From JAMQKA01 sp043951865 (GTDB lineage Bacteria > Bacteroidota > Rhodothermia > Balneolales > Balneolaceae), in contig NZ_JBINJF010000012.1 in NCBI RefSeq assembly GCF_043951865.1, forward strand, positions 1 through 64,000: DNA of 64,000 bases, written 5' to 3'. This document shows, piece after piece, positions 44,289 through 54,147 of this stretch (position 1 is the stretch's first letter; each line of letters begins with the position of its first letter). Under the pieces are notes generated by a model. The model ran no database searches. It saw only the letters and a list, made by a program, of their open reading frames with translations, and was not told the DNA's origin. Both the position numbers and the translations under genes were made by a program.

Positions 44289-45197
44289 ATGAGGATGGAT
44301 TTCAAAAAAATATCGGGCATAGCGGGATGGATAATGCTGCTGGCTTTTTGGGTGGTTGCTTCTCCGGTAACAGCGCAGGACGGTGCTGATGAAACGTTGA
44401 TGTTGTGGCCCGGGGGCGTACCCAATGCCGAAGGGGAAACCGACCAGGATAACCCCACCCTGACGGTCTTTCTTCCAGAAAAATCGAGTGCAAACGGAAC
44501 CGGGGTTGTGATCTTTCCGGGTGGAGGGTACGCGCACCTTGCGATGGAAAAGGAGGGATATAAAGTGGCCCGCTGGCTGAATGAGCAGGGAGTGGCGGCC
44601 TTTGTCGTAAAATACCGGCTTGGAATGCGTTATCACCATCCATCCCCACTCAATGATGCACAGCAAGCCATCCGAACGGTTCGCGCCCATGCTGATAAAT
44701 GGGGCGTACAGAAAGATAAGTTGGGTATTCTCGGGTTTTCGGCCGGGGGACACCTGGCTTCTACTGCCGGCACGCATTTTGACATGGGGGATCCCCGTGC
44801 CGCGGATTCGGTCGAGCGCCAGTCCTCTCGCCCCGATTTCATGGTCCTTGTTTATCCCGTTGTGACGATGCAGATGGACTACACGCACCAGGGTTCTCGC
44901 CGGCACCTTCTGGGCAACGACCCGGACCGTCAACTGGTGGAGTACCTTTCCAATGAAAAACAGGTGACCGGGCAAACCCCGCCCGCCTTTATCATCCACG
45001 GCACGAACGACACCGCGGTGCCGGTGCAGAACAGCCTGCAGTTTTATGAGGCACTGCTGGAACATGAGGTACCGGCGGAAATGCACCTGTTTGAGGACGG
45101 TCCCCACGGTTTCGGACTGGCCCCGGACGACCCGGAACTGTCGACGTGGACCACCCTTTGCGAGAACTGGATGCGAAGCAGGGAGCTCATAGATTGA
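44289..45197 (+). CDS. Exported alpha/beta hydrolase (acetylxylan-esterase-like)
   Basis: 302-aa exported esterase. A signal peptide (WIMLLAFWVVASPVTAQ) precedes an alpha/beta hydrolase fold. FPGGGYAHLA is the oxyanion segment, Ser151 is the nucleophile in GFSAGGH, and HGTNDTAVP and DGPHGFGLA supply Asp and His. The LWPGGVPNAEGETD start is characteristic of a group annotated as endo-1,4-beta-xylanase or acetylxylan esterase relatives. It would de-esterify plant or algal polysaccharides, consistent with the GH51 enzyme elsewhere in the window. Confidence 0.85.
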   Translation: MRMDFKKISGIAGWIMLLAFWVVASPVTAQDGADETLMLWPGGVPNAEGETDQDNPTLTVFLPEKSSANGTGVVIFPGGGYAHLAMEKEGYKVARWLNEQGVAAFVVKYRLGMRYHHPSPLNDAQQAIRTVRAHADKWGVQKDKLGILGFSAGGHLASTAGTHFDMGDPRAADSVERQSSRPDFMVLVYPVVTMQMDYTHQGSRRHLLGNDPDRQLVEYLSNEKQVTGQTPPAFIIHGTNDTAVPVQNSLQFYEALLEHEVPAEMHLFEDGPHGFGLAPDDPELSTWTTLCENWMRSRELID

Positions 45198-45232
45198 ATT
45201 ATTGAATTATTGAATTGTTGAATTGTTGAGAG
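45193..45232. repeat. Octamer tandem repeat ATTGAATT
   Basis: Three perfect ATTGAATT units followed by GTTGAATT and GTTGAGAG (period 8), directly after the esterase stop codon. It encodes nothing. Confidence 0.8.
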
Positions 45233-45311
45233 AAGTGGGAATGTTGGTTGAAGTCTCCTTGTTTTCTGCTCAACATTCTAAATTCTAATAGATCCTGGTA
45301 CTTCAAATTCA

Positions 45312-45962
45312 ATGGAAAATCTTAAAAAAGTTTCTCGTGCTGATATTGATGGCATGCAGAAAGTGCCGCGCCTGAAGCTGGTCAATTCGCTTTCCGGGTT
45401 CAAGAGTGCGAACCTGGTGGGAACGCTAAGCGGTGAAGGGGTTGAAAATCTGGCCATTTTTAGTTCTGTCATCCACGTGGGATCGAACCCGCCGCTGCTG
45501 GGGTTTATGCTGCGCCCTGTGACGGTGCCCCGGCATACCTACGACAATATCAACGCCGGCGATGGGTGGTACACTATTAATCATGTGAACAGGGATATTT
45601 ACGAGCAGGCGCATCAGACTTCGGGAAACTACAGGGAGGATATTTCCGAATTTGACCGTTCGGGCCTGACGCCCTGGTATTCAGATAGCTGTCCCGCCCC
45701 GTATGTACAGGAGGCGCGTATTCGAATCGGGCTGAAGCTGGTGGAGGAACATCTGGTTGAGGCCAATAAAACCCGCCTGTTGATCGGTTCGGTAGAGGAG
45801 GTCTGGTTCCCGGAATCATCATTGGATCAGGATCACAGCCTCAACATTGAGGAGGCGGGTAGCATCGCGCTCAGCGGAGTAGACGGGTATCATACAACAT
45901 CCCGCCTGCAGAGACTGGACTATGTGCGGCTGGAGCCCGGACAGAAACGCCCGGGAAAATAA
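45312..45962 (+). CDS. Flavin-reductase-like FMN-binding split-barrel protein
   Basis: 216-aa protein of the flavin reductase-like/flavoredoxin type. SGFKSANLVGTL, NLAIFSSVIHVGSNPPLLGFML and NINAGDGWYTINHVN fit the FMN-binding split barrel. It probably binds FMN and may reduce flavins or low-molecular substrates with NAD(P)H; the partner is unknown. It is cytoplasmic (no signal peptide) and on the same strand as the exported esterase, about 115 bp downstream, but a functional link is not evident. Confidence 0.8.
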   Translation: MENLKKVSRADIDGMQKVPRLKLVNSLSGFKSANLVGTLSGEGVENLAIFSSVIHVGSNPPLLGFMLRPVTVPRHTYDNINAGDGWYTINHVNRDIYEQAHQTSGNYREDISEFDRSGLTPWYSDSCPAPYVQEARIRIGLKLVEEHLVEANKTRLLIGSVEEVWFPESSLDQDHSLNIEEAGSIALSGVDGYHTTSRLQRLDYVRLEPGQKRPGK

Positions 45963-46362
45963 ATTATCTCCATCCTGGGTCTCTGGTGTTATGATTATTA
46001 AAATCAGGTCGGGATAAGAAATAATATCCATGCTGTTTAGATAGTCGTTGGATACTTTGCTGATAGGGTTCGTTTTATCAACGATGAAAAAACGAACCCG
46101 CAACAATCACCGGCGGGTGAAATTTTCCTCGCGTTTTCTCCGCCACAGTTAAAATCATTGAACTCGATCCTAATACTGCTGCGACTGTCCGCTCCGTACT
46201 ACCCAGACCTGGTTCACCTGAGGCACAAGCGAGACGCTTGCGCCAGAACACCGGTATTAAGGGTTTCTTAATGCTCCGGCTGTGGTCACTTACCGACAAA
46301 ATTTTTGAGGCCGGCAAAAAACCTCTTCTCGTTCTTGTGGTATTATATTTCTTAACCCGGGT
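45963..46362. other. Intergenic region with repeat G
   Basis: 400 bases between convergent genes. A palindrome GGCACAAGCG (46222-46231), AGA, CGCTTGCGCC (46235-46244) stands in it. An 79-codon open frame (46078-46317, minus) has no recognisable protein features and overlaps the palindrome, so it is not called. No terminator with a proper U-run was found. Confidence 0.45.
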
Positions 46363-46917
46363 TCACGTATTATTAAGATTGTTGCGTCCCTGTTTTCCAG
46401 GTTGAAGCAGGTCGTCACCCCTGGACATCGAGGAGAGATACTCATATTCAGTCACCAAAGATCCGACCTGGCCCTGCGTTCCATACGCTTCCGGGTGACT
46501 GATTTTACCGCCTTCGTACGCGGTATAGGTCAGGGTTCCCAGTGCAATAAGCGCGGAAAGCAGGATCGCCCCCGTCAGCGTTTTTTGGTATCGCGGGTTA
46601 AGATTGGGGTTAAACAGGCAGACAAGACTCAGCACACCGGTGATGATGGTAAACCAGAACGCAATTTCAGCCGCTTCTTCGTGCTCGTGGATCAGGTCGT
46701 GCGAGGCGATCGACTGCTCTTCCACAATATCTTCAGCGCTTTCGCCCGTTTCCATGGCAACATAGCCGGAGATCGCCCCGACAACCAGTAAAATATACGC
46801 TATGTTTTTTATCGATGGGTTGGCCCTGAAAATTCCCCACAGTAAAATAAGGAGTCCGAAAAGCGTACTGAAAATGGGCAGGTGATTGACGATTAAGTGA
46901 TAGTGCGCAGCATTCAT
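46363..46917 (-). CDS. DUF2231-like membrane protein
   Basis: 184-aa protein with four hydrophobic helices (about 8-28, 38-56, 85-105, 112-132). YHLIVNHLPIFSTLFGLLILLWG and SHDLIHEHEEAAEIAFW with conserved His and Glu are typical of a family of small Bacteroidota membrane proteins, sometimes grouped with DUF2231. It follows czcA by 15 bp on the same strand and is probably in the same operon. His/Glu clusters may bind metal or haem, but this is not shown. Confidence 0.7.
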   Translation of the reverse strand: MNAAHYHLIVNHLPIFSTLFGLLILLWGIFRANPSIKNIAYILLVVGAISGYVAMETGESAEDIVEEQSIASHDLIHEHEEAAEIAFWFTIITGVLSLVCLFNPNLNPRYQKTLTGAILLSALIALGTLTYTAYEGGKISHPEAYGTQGQVGSLVTEYEYLSSMSRGDDLLQPGKQGRNNLNNT

Positions 46918-46932
46918 AGGGATAGCTCCGTT

Positions 46933-49900
46933 TCAGTTAAAAGTATCTTCTTCCTTTTCCAGGGTTTTGCCCTTCTCCATCCAGTGGTAGATGGTGGGCA
47001 GCACCAGCAGCGTAAGCATGGTTGAGGTGATGAGTCCCCCGATAACGACCGAGGCAAGGGGGCGCTGGACTTCCGAGCCCGGTCCGACATTAAACGCCAT
47101 CGGGATAAATCCGAGGCTGGCGACAAGCGCCGTCATCAATACCGGCCGCAGCCGGTCACTTGCACCCTGTATGACCGCCGTTTTCAGGGATTCGCCCTCT
47201 TTTCGCAGGTCATTCAGGTGAGAAACAAGTACAATGCCGTTGAGGACCGCCACCCCGAACAGCGCCACGAACCCGATACTTGCGGAGACCGAAAGGTAGA
47301 GTCCCCGCAGCCACAGGATGAAAATTCCGCCGGAGAGGGCGATCGGCAGGTTCAGGAAGATGAGCATTGTAAAACGGAACTTGCCAAACATCATATACAA
47401 CAGGCCGACAATAATGAGCAGGGAAATCGGCACTACGATCAGCAGGTGGTTCATTGCCCGTTGCTGGTCTTCGAAAGTACCGCCGTACTGGATGAAATAT
47501 CCCGCCGGGATATGAATATTGGCATCAATAGCCTCCATCAGGTTTCCGACGTAGGTGCCGGTATCGACACCCCTGATATTGATCCCAAGGATTGTGCGGC
47601 GCCAGCCGTTTTCGCGTGCTATCTCGCGGGGTCCTTCTTCTGCATAAATGTGGGCCACCTGTTTCAGGGGAATATATCCGCCGTCCGGCAGCTGCAGGGG
47701 GACGTCCATGATATCCTGGAAATTATCCCTGAGATCTTCCGGCAGCCGTACAATAATATCGAAACGGCGCTGGCCCTCAAATATCTCCCCCGCGGTACTT
47801 CCCCCGATGCCGGTTTCAATGACATGCTGAACATTATTGACATTCAACCCGTAGGAAGCGACCGCCTCACGGTCGATCTCAACATTGAAGTAGGGTTGAC
47901 CACTGCTTTGTTCCAGGTAGTGGTTGTCGGTCCCTTCAATGGTACTGAGTATGCCGGAAATCTGTTGGCCGACCGCCTTCAGCGTGTCCAGGTTTTCTCC
48001 AAAAATTTTGACCGCGAGGTCCGACTTTACTCCACTTGTCAACTCATCCACGCGCATGGCGATCGGCTGGGTAAAATTGTAGGAGAGTCCCGGTTCGGTT
48101 TCCAGGTAGGGCCTGATCTGGCTGATGATATCCTGTTTGGTTATACCTCCGCGCCACTCCTCTCTGGGTTTGAGTACAACCCACACGTCGGTCTGGTGGA
48201 CGCCCATCCAGTCGTTGGCCAGGTCTGAGCGGCCTGTTTTGGGTACTACCGTTTTAATTTCGGGAATATTTTCGGTGAGTTGTCCCGCCAGCCAGTTTGC
48301 ATTGGCCACCGATTCATCAAGAGTGACGGAAGGCATCCGGACCTGTTCAATCAGGATGGATCCCTCATCCAGCTCGGGCAGAAACTCCGTTCCCAGGAAC
48401 GGCATCAACGCCACTGACGCGGCAAAAACGGCAACCGCCGCCCCCACCGTAACTCCCTTTCGGTTGAGGCTCATTTCAAGAAATTTCTGGTAGCGCGGGC
48501 GCAGCCAGTTGATGACATAGTTTTTGCGGACTTTGACTCCCTTGCGAAAGAATATTGCCGTTAACGCCGGGACGTAAACCAATGCAAGAATGAGAGAGCC
48601 GAACACCGCTGTGGCTACCGTAATAGCCATCGGCCGGTAGAGGATGCCCTCCATGCCTGAGAATGTCATTACAGGTACATACACCATCAGGATAATCAGC
48701 ACGCCGAAAAAGATGGGGCGGGCCACTTCATGTGCCGCCTCCCGTATCACCTGGAGACGCGACTTTTCGGCTCGGTCTTTATTCAATTTGTGCACAATGT
48801 TTTCCACCATCACCACCGACCCGTCTACCACCATCCCAAAGTCGATAGCACCGAGACTCATCAGGTTGGCCGCCAGCCCGAGCTGCTCCATGCCGATAAA
48901 CGCAAAGAGCATCGACAGGGGAATTACGGAAGCCACAATCAGGGCCCCGGTAATTTCGCCCAACAGAAGCAGCAGCACGGCGATGACAAAAAATCCGCCC
49001 TCCACCAGGTTGGTGACAATCGTGTCGGTCGTGCGGTCGACGAGCTCAGACTGGTCGTAAAACTTTTCAATATATACACCTTCGGGCAGGCTTCTGTTGA
49101 CCTCCTCGATTTTTTCATCGATATCGCTTATTACTTCCCGCCCGTTGCCCCCGCGCAGCATCATGACGATGCCGGTCACTATTTCTCCATGTCCATCCTG
49201 GGTTACGGCCCCCTGGCGCAGTTGGCGGCCAAGCTGCACGTCGGCTATATCTTTAACAAATATCGGCCGGTTGTCGAGCTCTTTTACGATGATATCCTCA
49301 ATGTCTTTCGGATCCCCGATCTGGCCAAATCCCCGGATGATATACTGCTCCCGGTTGTGCTCCAGGTAATTGCCCCCCGATACACTGTTGTTATTTTCGA
49401 TGGCGCCGGTCAAATCCTTCAGCCCGATGCCGAAATTCCTGAGTTTGTCGGGATCTACCGTCACTTCATACTGTTTTACAAAACCGCCGAAGGAGTTAAT
49501 TTCAGTAACGCCATGTACCGTTTTCAGTTGGGGAGCAATAAGCCAGTCCTGGATGGTTCGGAGTTCAGTCAGGGAGTGCTGGTCGCCCCGAACGACATAC
49601 TGCACGATCTCCCCGAGAGCCGTTGAAATGGGACCCAGCTGGGGCGAAGAGACTCCTGCGGGGAGTTCGCCTGCAACACTCTGCATGCGCTGGCTGACCT
49701 GCTGCCGTGCGAAGTAGATATCCGTACCCTCCTCAAATTCAATGGTGACCGCTGAAAGTCCAAACTGAGAAATGGAGCGCACTTCTTTAATATCCGGCAG
49801 ACCGTTCATGGCCGTTTCGATGGGATAGCTTACCAGCCGTTCCACATCGTATGGGGAATAACGACCGGCCTTTGTAATGACAAGCACCTGTACCGGGGTG

Positions 49901-50037
49901 ACGTCGGGCTGGGAGTTGATCGGGATGTTGGATAACGAAAAGATCCCCCCGGCGGCCATCAGCACCACCAGCGACAGGGCAACAAATTTTTGTCGAAGGC
50001 TGAAATCGATAACTCGGTTTAACATAATGGCAGACAA
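46933..50037 (-). CDS. czcA: RND heavy-metal efflux pump, CzcA-type inner-membrane transporter
   Basis: 1034-aa proton-driven RND transporter. It has 12 membrane helices and two large periplasmic loops. The TM4 motif DFGMVVDGSVVMVEN (near residue 400) with two Asp and a Glu is of the divalent (Co/Zn/Cd) HME type, not the monovalent CusA type (IGAMVDAAIVMIEN). It pumps metal from the periplasm or cytoplasm through adaptor and outer-membrane partners out of the cell. czcB and czcC lie upstream and the two-component system further upstream. Confidence 0.92.
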   Translation of the reverse strand: MSAIMLNRVIDFSLRQKFVALSLVVLMAAGGIFSLSNIPINSQPDVTPVQVLVITKAGRYSPYDVERLVSYPIETAMNGLPDIKEVRSISQFGLSAVTIEFEEGTDIYFARQQVSQRMQSVAGELPAGVSSPQLGPISTALGEIVQYVVRGDQHSLTELRTIQDWLIAPQLKTVHGVTEINSFGGFVKQYEVTVDPDKLRNFGIGLKDLTGAIENNNSVSGGNYLEHNREQYIIRGFGQIGDPKDIEDIIVKELDNRPIFVKDIADVQLGRQLRQGAVTQDGHGEIVTGIVMMLRGGNGREVISDIDEKIEEVNRSLPEGVYIEKFYDQSELVDRTTDTIVTNLVEGGFFVIAVLLLLLGEITGALIVASVIPLSMLFAFIGMEQLGLAANLMSLGAIDFGMVVDGSVVMVENIVHKLNKDRAEKSRLQVIREAAHEVARPIFFGVLIILMVYVPVMTFSGMEGILYRPMAITVATAVFGSLILALVYVPALTAIFFRKGVKVRKNYVINWLRPRYQKFLEMSLNRKGVTVGAAVAVFAASVALMPFLGTEFLPELDEGSILIEQVRMPSVTLDESVANANWLAGQLTENIPEIKTVVPKTGRSDLANDWMGVHQTDVWVVLKPREEWRGGITKQDIISQIRPYLETEPGLSYNFTQPIAMRVDELTSGVKSDLAVKIFGENLDTLKAVGQQISGILSTIEGTDNHYLEQSSGQPYFNVEIDREAVASYGLNVNNVQHVIETGIGGSTAGEIFEGQRRFDIIVRLPEDLRDNFQDIMDVPLQLPDGGYIPLKQVAHIYAEEGPREIARENGWRRTILGINIRGVDTGTYVGNLMEAIDANIHIPAGYFIQYGGTFEDQQRAMNHLLIVVPISLLIIVGLLYMMFGKFRFTMLIFLNLPIALSGGIFILWLRGLYLSVSASIGFVALFGVAVLNGIVLVSHLNDLRKEGESLKTAVIQGASDRLRPVLMTALVASLGFIPMAFNVGPGSEVQRPLASVVIGGLITSTMLTLLVLPTIYHWMEKGKTLEKEEDTFN

Positions 50038-50043
50038 TAAAAG

Positions 50044-51261
50044 TTAGTCGGCAAACTGTTCAAAACGCTCCAGGGCCTTGAGACTGAATACCTGCGTAAC
50101 GGCAATATTTTCCCCCGCTTCCAGTCCGGAACCGATGATTGCGTGGTCCTGGGTCATCCGCTGTATTGAGACCACCCGTTTTTGATACTCGAGGGCCGAT
50201 CGCTGCACGTAAACGGTGGCATCAGAACCGTCAAACTGGATCGCTGACATCGGGATGCTAATGGCATCATTCCCGGGTTGGGCCGAGTACCGGAGGCGAA
50301 CATTTTGTCCCACAATCGGCCACCCGTTTTCTGTTTTTACGATGGAGTTTAAAACGATCGATTTGTTGGTCTCGTCCAGCGCGGGATTGATACTGGTGAC
50401 GGTGGCGTCCAGCATGTGCGACTGGGGAATACCGTCCGCGGATCGTTCAGTAATGACCAGCTGGCTGCCCACTTTCAGGAACGGCGCGTCGGCAGGAGAT
50501 ACAAATCCCCGTACCAAAACCTCGGTGTTGTCAATAATATCCAGTAACTCTTCATAGGCATTAACCGACTCTCCGAGCTCTATCAGGTGCTGGTTCAGCA
50601 CGCCGCCTATGGGAGCGTAGATAGTGAGCCGGGCGACGGGGTCGGGCGTGGCGGGATCCCACTGACGGATCGTCTGCTCCGTTATGCCCACTGCCCGCAG
50701 GCGGGCCTGGGCGGCACTCTGTTTTGCCTGGGCTCTAAAAAGATCGGCCTGGGCGCGTTCCAGCGTCCGCCGTGGACTAATATTTTCTTCGGTCAGCACT
50801 TTCAGCCGTTCTACCTGCTGTTGCTGGTAGGTTATCTCGGCCCTCGCTTCAAGGTAGTCGGCTGCGAGATTGGCAAATTCCAGGCTTTCCAGGTCCAGCA
50901 GGGGATCTCCGCGTTCAACGCGTTCTCCTTCATGCACGTAAATGTTGGAGATGCGACCGTTGATGGGAGCGCTGACAACAGAAATTCGCTGGGGGGCGGC
51001 AAACACCTGGCCGGGCGCATCGATGGTAAAGGTGACCTCTTCCTGCTCAACGGAGTAGGTCCGGATATTGAGATTTTCGGCCTGCTGCTCCGAAAGCCGT
51101 ACTACCTCCGCCTGATGGGAGGACAAGGAGGGAGGGGTGGCCAAAACTTCACTCCCCTGTTCTGTCTCCGTTCCACCACCGCAGCTGGACCAGAGCATGG
51201 CGGCCAGCAAAACAGCGGCTAAATGGAGCGGGCGCGGTACTTTTGTTGATAAAACATTCAT
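50044..51261 (-). CDS. czcB: RND efflux periplasmic adaptor, CzcB-type lipoprotein
   Basis: 405-aa membrane fusion protein. A lipoprotein signal (LLAAMLWSSC) places lipid on Cys at about residue 27. Order: beta-barrel and lipoyl halves flanking a helical hairpin (YQQQQVERLKVLTEENI to AAQARLRAVG), then LTIYAPIGGVLNQHLIELGE. It bridges CzcA and the outer-membrane channel. It lies 6 bp upstream of czcA and about 20 bp downstream of czcC, so the operon is czcCBA. Confidence 0.92.
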   Translation of the reverse strand: MNVLSTKVPRPLHLAAVLLAAMLWSSCGGGTETEQGSEVLATPPSLSSHQAEVVRLSEQQAENLNIRTYSVEQEEVTFTIDAPGQVFAAPQRISVVSAPINGRISNIYVHEGERVERGDPLLDLESLEFANLAADYLEARAEITYQQQQVERLKVLTEENISPRRTLERAQADLFRAQAKQSAAQARLRAVGITEQTIRQWDPATPDPVARLTIYAPIGGVLNQHLIELGESVNAYEELLDIIDNTEVLVRGFVSPADAPFLKVGSQLVITERSADGIPQSHMLDATVTSINPALDETNKSIVLNSIVKTENGWPIVGQNVRLRYSAQPGNDAISIPMSAIQFDGSDATVYVQRSALEYQKRVVSIQRMTQDHAIIGSGLEAGENIAVTQVFSLKALERFEQFAD

Positions 51262-51279
51262 AATGATATTAGTGGTTAT

Positions 51280-52521
51280 TTACTCATTAAATATGATATC
51301 GGTCTGGAGGTACTGCTCTAGTTCAATAATTCTCAGGTAATAGTTGCGGAGCGTTTGATAGTAGGCTTCCTGGGTTCTCAGATAGGTGCGCTGGGCTTCC
51401 AGCAGCGTGAGAAGATCCAGTTCTCCCATGCGGTATCCTCGCTGCGTCATGTTAACCAGCTCAATCGATTCGTCCCGGATGTTTTCGCGGAACCGGATGA
51501 TATTGGTACGGCTCGTTTCATAACCGTGCCACGCTTGTTCAGCCTGTTTTTTGATCAGCAGGTAGTTGTCTTCGAATGCCCAGCCGACCGTGCGGTACTG
51601 GGCTTTGGCCTGCTTTACCCTTTTGGACGTGTTGGCCCCGAACCAGAGCGGAATGCTTACTCCCACTTCAAAGCCGTAGAAATCATAATTCCCACCGAAA
51701 TCCTGCCGGTAATAGCTCACGCTCAAATCGGGAAAATAGGTGCTTTTAGCGGCCTTGGTCAGATAGGCTGCAGCCCGTTGTTCCCGGTCGATCTGTTTCA
51801 ATTGTGGATGGCTTTCCAGCCGTTGTAAAATCTCTTGCTGGGTGACGTCGATCTCCACATATCGAAGTGTATCTGGGAAACTGATATCGTAGGTTTGTGC
51901 TTCCGGGTCTAGTCCGATGGTTTGAAAAAGATCGTACCGGGCCTCCATAATCTGGTTGTCGGCCAGTTCAAGGCTGTTTTGTGCCTCCCTGAGCTGCAGG
52001 TTTGCCTGCATGGCATCGATCCCGGATGATTCCCCGAGATCGGCGCGCGCCCGTGCCGCCTTGTGCAGGCTCTCAAAAAGCTCGACTCGTTCCTGTGCCA
52101 GGTTTTCCTGCCGGATGGCGTAAGCCAGGGTGGTATAAGCCGATTTTACCTGTCTCTTGACTTGCAGCTTCAATGCCTCAAGCTGCAGCTCCAGTGAATG
52201 GGTGGTGGCCTGCTCGCTTTTATACCGGTAGTAACTGGTCAGCGGAAAATCCAGCTGTTGCGAGACCGACCACCGCTGTTCTGAAAATGTTCCTTCGCCA
52301 ATCCCTTCCCGGAAGTAGGATATTTCAGGATTGCGAATGCCGAGGCCCAGGGTCTCCTGCTGGCGCTGGGCTTCAATCTGGTGCAATAGCTGGTTTATTT
52401 TGGGATTATGCTCGTACGCAATTTAAAGGGCCTTTTTGACTCCCAAATCAGAGAGCGCCACACTGTCCGGAGGACTTATGGGTAAAGAGAAAAGAAGCGC
52501 AAAAATGACCGAAACGACCAT
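51280..52521 (-). pseudogene. czcC: CzcC-type outer-membrane channel with premature TAA stop
   Basis: Reading from ATG 52521 gives 32 residues (a signal peptide, MVVSVIFALLFSLPISP..., then DSVALSDLGVKKAL), a TAA codon at 52425-52423, then in the same frame the rest of a CzcC/TolC protein (IAYEHNPKINQLLHQIEAQ to YLQTDIIFNE, about 380 residues). CzcC relatives have Gln in that place (EALQIA pattern), so CAA to TAA would be a single nonsense change. A TTG at 52386 could restart translation but without the signal peptide. Either czcC is inactive here or the base is an error. The helical OEP repeats are otherwise intact. Confidence 0.82.
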
Positions 52522-52824
52522 CGGTTTTCAGCTTTGAGTGTTATCGTTTACCAATTCAAAACTAAAAACCAAATCTGTAGAGAAAATGGATTTAACCGGT
52601 ATTTTGCAGCGATTAACCTATGGATGAAATTTGGTCATCCTTTAGGCAGGCTAACTATTTATTTGCCAATAGCACATCGGAAATACCCGGTGTATTTTGC
52701 CGTCTTTCGTCGAGAGAAGAATCTTCCGGTTGTAATTTGATGCTATATCCCGTTTATACAACCCGGTTCAGGTTTAACAATCGCTCGTGAGTTGACACAA
52801 AACAGACGCCGCTGTTTTTAAGGA
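52522..52824. other. Promoter region of czcCBA and terminator of the kinase gene
   Basis: 303 bases between the histidine kinase stop (52825) and czcC (52521). An AAAACAG/CTGTTTT hairpin at 52799-52818 lies right after the kinase stop and may end that message. The remainder is AT-rich and probably holds the czc promoter; no clear operator of the CzcR/CusR type was found. Confidence 0.45.
52799..52818 (-). terminator. Hairpin after the histidine kinase gene
   Basis: Perfect 7-bp stem AAAACAG (52799-52805) and CTGTTTT (52812-52818) with a 6-nt loop; the stem supplies its own T-run. It lies 7 bp after the stop of the minus-strand kinase. Confidence 0.45.
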
Positions 52825-54147
52825 TCAGAACTGAATTCCAATTTCGGCCCCTCCCTCTACCAAGTTGCCTGCGGTACAGGTAAACCCATGCAGCTGGCAG
52901 ATACTCTGTGCGATGGAGAGTCCGAGGCCGGGACTGCTCTCCTCATCCAGTTCACTAAAGTGGTTGGATCCCTTTTTAAACCTGTCAAAAAGAGAATCCA
53001 GGAGGGGAGGTAGAATTCCCGGTCCCTGGTCTCGAATGGAAAGCCGGGGATACCCGTCGTTCCGACCTGTAGCAATCGTTATGGTAGCGTGCTCCGGCGA
53101 AAATTTTACTGCATTTTGTATAATGTTGTAGATAGCCGAATGGATCAGCTCCCTGTTGCCCTCAACGGTAATTTGGGTATTGAACTGCTTGTCCAGGGAA
53201 ATATTTTTCAGGTTGATGAACTCGTACAGCTCCTCGAGCACCTCGTGGGTCACTTCCTGGATATTAACCTGCTCATCCAGGGCGTATTGCTTGTTTTCCA
53301 CCCGGCTTATCAGCAGAAGAGCGTTGCTCAGGCGGCTCAAGCGTATGGCGGTCTGCTGTATTTCGCTGGCAGACTCTACGATATTTTGGTCCAGTTCATT
53401 TGATTGGGAAAGAATTTTTTCGGACTTTTGCCGGATGATCGAAAGGGGCGTGAGCAGCTCGTGAGACGCGTTCTGAATAAACTTTTTCTGGTCTTCAAAT
53501 GATGAACGGATCTGCGCCATCATGGTATTCAGCGCCTGGTTGAGGACGTTGATTTCATAGGTTGTGGTTTGTGGGAAGGAGTCCCCGAAGTCTGTCGGAT
53601 CAGAAATTTTTTCCAGGATTTCCACTGTGTTGTAAAACGGGGTTAGGATCTTGTCGAACACCACCTGGTTGACGATATAGAGAACCAGTATCCAGATAAG
53701 GAGTCCGGCAAGGAGGGTGAACAGGATAGTCATGCTGATGCGCTCCCAGGCGGCCACTTCTTCATAGATACTCACCGTGTAATGGACTCCGCTTACCGAA
53801 ACGGTGGTTTTCAGCCGTCGATAGGTCTGGGGTGCTGCTTGTTTACCAGCGAAGCGCAGGGTGTCGACCGAGGTAAATGAATTGCTGTTTGGTTCCACCG
53901 ATCCATCGTAGGGAACAATGTCGATCCACTCGTATGAGCCCAGTCCTCCGAGATCCTGGATATGAGAAAGACTGGAGGGATCTTTTTGCAGCTGGTTCAT
54001 AAGATCCACCTTGTGCCGCAGCAGGTGGTTGTCCAGCTCTTCGTAGATCGTCTCATTCACCAGGTAGTACATGCCGATACTGGTCAACAGTATTATAATG
54101 GTGGTGAGCACAATATTGCTGATCAGAATTTTATTATTCAGCTTCAT
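52825..54147 (-). CDS. Sensor histidine kinase of the CusS/CzcS type
   Basis: 440-aa membrane sensor kinase. TM1 near 7-27, periplasmic sensor of about 110 residues, TM2 near 140-163, a HAMP-like region, an H-box with phosphorylated His229 (NASHELLTPLSI), N-box NAVKFSPEH, and G-boxes DQGPGI and GLGLSIAQSI. It presumably senses metal and phosphorylates the regulator encoded just upstream. ATG 54147 is chosen because it gives MKLNNKIL before TM1; a longer frame to 54201 has no support. It overlaps the regulator gene by 14 bp. Confidence 0.9.
   Translation of the reverse strand: MKLNNKILISNIVLTTIIILLTSIGMYYLVNETIYEELDNHLLRHKVDLMNQLQKDPSSLSHIQDLGGLGSYEWIDIVPYDGSVEPNSNSFTSVDTLRFAGKQAAPQTYRRLKTTVSVSGVHYTVSIYEEVAAWERISMTILFTLLAGLLIWILVLYIVNQVVFDKILTPFYNTVEILEKISDPTDFGDSFPQTTTYEINVLNQALNTMMAQIRSSFEDQKKFIQNASHELLTPLSIIRQKSEKILSQSNELDQNIVESASEIQQTAIRLSRLSNALLLISRVENKQYALDEQVNIQEVTHEVLEELYEFINLKNISLDKQFNTQITVEGNRELIHSAIYNIIQNAVKFSPEHATITIATGRNDGYPRLSIRDQGPGILPPLLDSLFDRFKKGSNHFSELDEESSPGLGLSIAQSICQLHGFTCTAGNLVEGGAEIGIQF

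Noticed and set aside
45193..45232. CRISPR array
   Set aside because: The octamer is a simple tandem repeat without spacers; no direct-repeat and spacer pattern and no cas gene exist anywhere in the window.
46078..46317. 79-codon frame between convergent genes
   Set aside because: No protein features and it overlaps a palindrome; not called.
46933..50037. CusA-type silver/copper pump
   Set aside because: The TM4 motif DFGxxVDGSxVMVEN is of the divalent-metal type, so CzcA is the better call.
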